The notes under the pieces: model-generated | Told to the model about the DNA's origin: nothing | The model's database searches: none | What the model saw: the letters and a program-made list of their open reading frames with translations, nothing else | Made by a program: the position numbers and the translations under genes | Origin: JBIOHP01 sp044449065 | Lineage (GTDB): Bacteria > Bacteroidota > Ignavibacteria > UBA10030 > SZUA-254 | Length of the DNA: 64,000 nt | Assembly: GCA_044449065.1 (NCBI GenBank) | Contig: JBIOHP010000015.1 | Location: forward strand, 1-64,000 | Reading direction: 5' to 3' | Part shown: piece by piece, positions 59,755 to 64,000 of the stretch | How positions within the stretch are numbered: the first letter of the stretch is position 1 | Layout of the letters: every line of letters begins with the position of its first letter

Positions 59755-61212
59755 ATGGCTAACGCAATCGATGGATTAAAACCACCATTAGTGTGGAAAT
59801 ACTTTGCGGAGATCGCAAATATTCCCCGCCCTTCCAAACACGAAGAGGCGATGACAAAATATATTTTAGACACGGCAAAAAAATTAGGGCTCCAGGCAAA
59901 AGCCGATAAGTTAGGAACCGTTGTTGTTAAAAAACCCGCATCGAGAGGGTTGGAAAACCTTCCATCCATCGCTCTTCAAGGCCACCTCGATATGGTTTGC
60001 GAGAAGAACGCTGATAAGACGCATGATTTTATGAAAGACCCTATCGAACTGGTACGAAAAGGCGACCTCATGATGGCAAATGGAACCACGCTTGGCGCTG
60101 ATAATGGTATCGCTGTCGCGACAAATCTTGCCATCATGGAAGATAAAACATTGCAACACGGTCCGCTTGAATTCCTTTTTACCATCGACGAAGAGACCGG
60201 TTTAACCGGCGCGGCAAATCTTCAACCCGGGTTCATTCAGAGCAAAACGCTTATGAATCTTGATTCCGAAGAAGAAGGCGCGTTATATGTCGGATGCTCC
60301 GGCGGCAGAGACACTCTTGCAACATGGAAAGTCGCATTTGAAAATGTACCCGCAAATCATGCCGCCGTTGAAATCAGCGTAAAGGGATTACGCGGAGGAC
60401 ACTCGGGACTAGAGATTGATAAAGGACGGGGCAATGCGATTAAGATAATGAACCGTGTTTTGATGGGACTCTCGACCATCGGCGCGCGCCTTTCAAAAAT
60501 TGAAGGCGGCAACAAACGGAACGCCATTCCCCGCGAAACAACAGCTCAGGCATTTGTGCCTAAAAAGAATCTTGATTCAGCGAAAGATATTGTCGCTCAA
60601 TATAATACAATGATCAAGGCGGAATTTGCTACCGTCGAAAAAGATTTAATCATTACTCTCAAAGAAATATCCGGAACTAAGAAAGGAAAAGTGATTAAGA
60701 AGGCGCAGCAGAAAAATTTCTTTACTACTATTTCCGCGCTTCCTCATGGTGTGCTCAAGATGAGCGCCGATATTACCTGGCTTGTTGAGACGTCCACCAA
60801 TGTTGCGGTTATCAATACCACCAACAAAGCCATCACACTTGCAACCAGCCAGCGCAGTTCTGTCGCCTCAGAATTAGAAGAAGCGGTGCAAACGGTTGCA
60901 GCAATTCTGGAACTCGGCGGGGCCGATGTTGAAAGCACGGATGGATATCCGGGATGGAAACCAGATCTCAATTCACACATCCTGAAAGTTGCTAAAAATT
61001 CCTACAAGCGGTTGTATGGCAAGGAACCGGAAGTAAAGGCAATTCACGCCGGTTTGGAATGCGGTATCATCGGTGAGCGTTATCCGGGAATGGACATGGT
61101 CTCATTTGGTCCGACGATGGAAGGCGTCCACTCACCCGATGAGAAACTCTTTATCCCCACGGTGGATAAATTTTATACGTTTCTGCTGGAGATATTGAAG
61201 TCGTATAATTAA
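59755..61212 (+). CDS. pepD: Aminoacyl-histidine dipeptidase (M20C family)
   Basis: This 485-residue cytosolic metallopeptidase hydrolyses dipeptides such as Xaa-His. Zinc-site motifs are 'ALQGHLDMVCEKN' (His/Asp), 'LGADNGIAVA' (Asp), 'TIDEETGLTGA' (catalytic and metal Glu) and 'HAGLECGIIGERYPGMDMVSFGPTMEGVHSPDE' near the C-terminus. A lid/dimerisation domain interrupts the catalytic domain ('KGLRGGHSGLEIDKGRGNAIK'). The ATG is preceded by AAGGAG. It has its own upstream A+T-rich region but is close to the OPT transporter, consistent with use of imported peptides. Confidence 0.95.
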   Translation: MANAIDGLKPPLVWKYFAEIANIPRPSKHEEAMTKYILDTAKKLGLQAKADKLGTVVVKKPASRGLENLPSIALQGHLDMVCEKNADKTHDFMKDPIELVRKGDLMMANGTTLGADNGIAVATNLAIMEDKTLQHGPLEFLFTIDEETGLTGAANLQPGFIQSKTLMNLDSEEEGALYVGCSGGRDTLATWKVAFENVPANHAAVEISVKGLRGGHSGLEIDKGRGNAIKIMNRVLMGLSTIGARLSKIEGGNKRNAIPRETTAQAFVPKKNLDSAKDIVAQYNTMIKAEFATVEKDLIITLKEISGTKKGKVIKKAQQKNFFTTISALPHGVLKMSADITWLVETSTNVAVINTTNKAITLATSQRSSVASELEEAVQTVAAILELGGADVESTDGYPGWKPDLNSHILKVAKNSYKRLYGKEPEVKAIHAGLECGIIGERYPGMDMVSFGPTMEGVHSPDEKLFIPTVDKFYTFLLEILKSYN

Positions 61213-61510
61213 AGGCAAGCTCGGAAAATGGGTTAAGAAGTTGTATTGCAATATCGTATGCAGCTTCTCACCGCCTGAGAATTAATGACGCCCGGAATAT
61301 TTTCCTCGAATATAATAACCGGGAAACATTGTTTGAGTCCCGTCCCGTCATAAGAGCATTGACGGAACGGGATGAGTTTGGACCACCCCTAAATCCCCTC
61401 CTTCAAAAAAGGAGGGGAAACGCCGAAGGCGAGGGGTGGTATTCAGTCATTAATTCTCCAGCGAAAGTTTTCTTTCGTCCTTTCTTTCCGAAAAGAAAGG
61501 ACAAGGCATA
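61213..61510. repeat. Composite palindromic repeat matching the 37.1-kb element
   Basis: From 61338 to 61508 the order matches 37121-37290: TCCCGTCCCGTCA...TGACGGAACGGGA, GGACCACCCCTAAATCCCC, CTCCTTCAAAAAAGGAGGGG hairpin, GCCGAAGGCGAGGGGTGGT, a TTCAG(T/G)CATT segment and a TCCTTTCTTTCCGAAAAGAA-type hairpin. No gene is seen. Confidence 0.6.
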
Positions 61511-61519
61511 ACTAAAATA

Positions 61520-61556
61520 AAAACGGCGTTGTGACTTCCCTGCACAACGCCGTTTT
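61520..61556. terminator. Strong bidirectional terminator
   Basis: AAAACGGCGTTGTG (61520-61533) and CACAACGCCGTTTT (61543-61556) form a 14-bp perfect stem with a 9-base loop, with T-rich tracts on both sides. It sits between the convergent pepD and the LamG/T9SS gene and can serve both strands. Confidence 0.85.
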
Positions 61557-61648
61557 TAATCTTCCCCTCTCTCTATCCACTAATCCATACTAGCGGGGAA
61601 CCTACAATCTATTTGTATTTACGGAGAGTGTTTCAAATGGTTGCACGA

Positions 61649-64000
61649 TTACTTCATCAATAATAATTTCTTTACATCAGTAAAGCTTCCGGCGTTGATA
61701 CGATAAAAATACACGCCGCTTGACAACGCTTCGCCATGCAGAGTGACGTTGTGATAGCCAGCTTGCTCCTGTCCATCCACCAATAACGCCACTCGCTCGC
61801 CAAGCGTGTTATATACCGATAATGTAACGTGCGCGCTTTGCGGCAAGGCATAACTTATTGTTGTTACGGGGTTGAAGGGGTTAGGGTAATTATGGGACAG
61901 AGAAAATATTTTCGGAATATTGGATGTTGTACTTCCATTATCCGAAGCCGACGGTGGCGGTGGAGGCGTTTCGCTTGTTAGTTTAAATTGGATCCTGTTA
62001 GCGAGCATCCCGCTCCCCGAGGACATTATCAGCTCGCCGACACCACTCATTTTTATCCAATAACCCTTCCCCGGTCTTATAGAATCTAGAATGGTAGCAT
62101 ATCCCGTTGATTGATATCCAAACACCTGTGAACTCATTAGGCCAGGAGGAATACTTGTAAGAGAGCTTACCGCGACGGAATTTGTTATAGAACCAATCAA
62201 ATTCCATCCTAGAACAACTGATATTGTTTTCGCTGTGATGGGATATCCGAAAATTTGGACGGGTTCAGGACTTTTGAACTTTAGCCAATAACCTACACCA
62301 TTTTTTAAGGAATCTGCAGAGAAGTAGCCATTGTGGTAGTAAAATGCTGATGAGATTGCATTCGGATACAGAGATGTCCGTGATGCATCGCTCACCTCTA
62401 ACGGAACTGATACCAAATTCCATTTCGCCGGGTAAATCCCTGACCATGATATTGGATATCCTCGCCAAACTCCTTCATGATAAAGAGTTTGGATTTCTGA
62501 ATCGGAAAGAACACGGTTATAAATTCGTATGTCATCGATAGTACCGTTGAAATTACTCGGATTTCCGGGATAATGTACTCCAAGATAAACGTTCCCTGAA
62601 CCAGCATAATTTGAACTTGAGATATCTGAACCCACAAGAATTCCGTCACGATAAACTTTCCTTGCATTTGAATTCGCATCATAGATGCAGACCCAATTGT
62701 GAATTAACGTGTCTGAATATTGAGGAGCTATGTCTAAATCGTTGTTATAAAATCCAAATGTGAATCGATATTGCGACACTGCGCTACGAAAGCCCAAATG
62801 CAGTGCATGGTTCGTAGTGGGCGTTCCATCGACCTGACCTATTATAATTGCGTAATGATCCAGCATCGTATCATGCTTTGCCCAAACGTCGACTGTAAAT
62901 GATGAATTGGAAATATTGATTCGATTACCCACGCTAATGGAGTCATCGACCCCGTCGAAATGATAGGAACGATTTGAATTTCCAAATCGATCTGTCGTAA
63001 GTATCGCACCATAGACCGTTCCATTATTTCCATTCCCACTCTCGTCATTTGCATTGCCGTTGAAGGGATAGTAGGCGAGAAGCCCGTGATCCAAACCAGT
63101 CCATCCTCCTTCATGATAAAGAGCTTGAATCTCGGAATCGGAAAGAGCGCGGTTGTAGATGCGGACATCATCAATTTTTCCTTTAAAAAAACCACCATAA
63201 CCTCCCCCAGCCATCCACGAATTGCCGATGCAGATATTCGAAGTGTTAGTCTGGTCATAAGAGGTAAGTTGTGATACCTTTGGCAAAGCATCGACATAAA
63301 GGATTTCGGTCGTTTCATCGTACGTAGCTACAAGAAAATGCCAGTTGCTATCCGCATAAGAGTCTGCTGTGCGTATTCCATTTGCTCCGCCACCATCAAG
63401 AAAGAACCCGGCATTATTTTCGAGGATATCAATAGCATATCCGGTACCAACAGTATAAATATGTTTGGAGACAATTACTCCATTGACGTTATAATCTGTG
63501 AAATACACCCAAGCCGCAAGGGTAAAACCACCAGGTTTAAAGTTTAGATTACTACTATTTAAGATTTCTATGAAGTCACTGCTTCCGTTAAAGCTATATG
63601 CTTTGTTGCTGTTACCAAACCTATCATTTGTTAAAGCGGCACCATTGACTGTTCCATCATACCCATTTCCGCTCTCGTCACTTGCATTACCGTCGAAGGG
63701 ATAGTAGGCAATAAGCCCATCAAGTAAAGCATTGCTCTTAAACACTACCCGGATGGTGTGATTCGCTTCCACATTAAGAAAGGTATATTGGGTATCCGGT
63801 GTAATCGCCGTTCCATCGACTATGAGACTATCCAGATGAAATCCAGAATTGGATGTGATACTAAAATGAGCATTAAGTCCGTAATTAACGCTCACATTAC
63901 CAGTCGGAGAAATTGTTCCATTTGCACCTGTTATAGCTGTAACCACATAGTTGTTTATGGCAAACGCAGCATAGATTGTGTGGTTTCCCTGCGCATTACT
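61649..64000 (-). CDS. Secreted LamG-domain protein with T9SS sorting domain (5'-truncated by window edge)
   Basis: The reading frame stays open to the window edge, so the N-terminus is missing. From the visible N-side it has a bacterial repeat-type module ('GANGTISPTGNVSVNYG' with 'HTIYAAFAINN' before it). Two LamG/concanavalin-like domains of ~200 residues follow ('LIAYYPFDGNASDESGNGYDGTVNGA' and 'LLAYYPFNGNANDESGNGNNGTVYGA'), each ending 'DDVRIYNR.LSDSEIQ.LYHEG.W'. A beta-rich region and a Pro-rich linker come next, then a C-terminal type IX sorting domain ('FSLSHNYPNPFNPVTTISYALP' to 'LLLMK'). The product is probably carried across the outer membrane by the T9SS and attached to the surface or released. 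Confidence 0.9.
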   Translation of the reverse strand, partial: SNAQGNHTIYAAFAINNYVVTAITGANGTISPTGNVSVNYGLNAHFSITSNSGFHLDSLIVDGTAITPDTQYTFLNVEANHTIRVVFKSNALLDGLIAYYPFDGNASDESGNGYDGTVNGAALTNDRFGNSNKAYSFNGSSDFIEILNSSNLNFKPGGFTLAAWVYFTDYNVNGVIVSKHIYTVGTGYAIDILENNAGFFLDGGGANGIRTADSYADSNWHFLVATYDETTEILYVDALPKVSQLTSYDQTNTSNICIGNSWMAGGGYGGFFKGKIDDVRIYNRALSDSEIQALYHEGGWTGLDHGLLAYYPFNGNANDESGNGNNGTVYGAILTTDRFGNSNRSYHFDGVDDSISVGNRINISNSSFTVDVWAKHDTMLDHYAIIIGQVDGTPTTNHALHLGFRSAVSQYRFTFGFYNNDLDIAPQYSDTLIHNWVCIYDANSNARKVYRDGILVGSDISSSNYAGSGNVYLGVHYPGNPSNFNGTIDDIRIYNRVLSDSEIQTLYHEGVWRGYPISWSGIYPAKWNLVSVPLEVSDASRTSLYPNAISSAFYYHNGYFSADSLKNGVGYWLKFKSPEPVQIFGYPITAKTISVVLGWNLIGSITNSVAVSSLTSIPPGLMSSQVFGYQSTGYATILDSIRPGKGYWIKMSGVGELIMSSGSGMLANRIQFKLTSETPPPPPSASDNGSTTSNIPKIFSLSHNYPNPFNPVTTISYALPQSAHVTLSVYNTLGERVALLVDGQEQAGYHNVTLHGEALSSGVYFYRINAGSFTDVKKLLLMK

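Overview
The window looks like chromosomal DNA of a Gram-negative bacterium of the Bacteroidota/Chlorobi/Ignavibacteria (FCB) assemblage. The evidence is lipid A genes (lpxB, lpxK), many lipoprotein signal peptides, a secreted multidomain protein ending in a type IX secretion sorting domain with the YPNPFNP motif, a DUF5683 protein, and a GH3-serine hydrolase fusion of the kind common in Bacteroidota. Several intergenic regions carry sigma-70-like promoters (TTGACA/TATATT with 16-17 bp spacing) rather than the -33/-7 promoters of classical Bacteroidia, so an Ignavibacteria-like lineage is my best guess. This is inference from gene content only. No rRNA, tRNA, CRISPR array or transposase gene was seen.

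Layout. 1-4.7 kb: repeat-rich accessory DNA with a secreted propeller-like protein, an orphan HNH nuclease and a lipoprotein with an FGE-like domain. 4.7-8.7 kb: a tight four-gene operon (two D-Ala-D-Ala-ligase-like ATP-grasp enzymes, a GNAT acetyltransferase and a lysine 2,3-aminomutase) behind a good promoter; it looks like an uncharacterised beta-amino-acid pathway. 8.9-29.7 kb: a long minus-strand housekeeping block: recG, gpsA, plsY, ispD, queA, ppdK, a C26 peptidase, lpxK, lpxB, a methyltransferase, a HAD phosphatase, smc, a membrane-anchored GH2 homologue lacking both catalytic glutamates, and tpiA. 29.7-34.1 kb: a Phd/ParE-type toxin-antitoxin pair with a visible operator, sucC, and P5C dehydrogenase.

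34.3-36.8 kb: an A+T-rich pair, a SIR2-like protein and a PD-(D/E)XK-like nuclease, which may be a small defence module. 36.8-40.9 kb: a repeat-dense zone with a 55-residue zinc-ribbon protein, a second FGE-like lipoprotein, and an HTH protein followed by an 11-bp tandem array. 40.9-50.3 kb: GH3/serine hydrolase and GlcNAc-kinase-like genes (wall-sugar recycling), a UPF0173 hydrolase, a CopD-like membrane protein overlapping parA, then parB, ridA, a DUF5683 gene and a KirBac-type potassium channel. 50.3-61.2 kb: an FKBP lipoprotein, an uncharacterised lipoprotein/outer-membrane pair, spmA-spmB (spmA with an unusual insertion), proline dehydrogenase, an OPT transporter, an orphan PqqD-like protein and a PepD dipeptidase. 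61.6-64 kb: a LamG/T9SS protein cut off by the window edge.

Functional links. Proline catabolism is split between proline dehydrogenase (55.9 kb) and P5C dehydrogenase (32.5 kb). Peptide use may link the OPT transporter, the PqqD-like protein and PepD. Intergenic DNA is heavily populated by several families of short palindromic MITE/REP-like repeats, some with perfect terminal inverted repeats.
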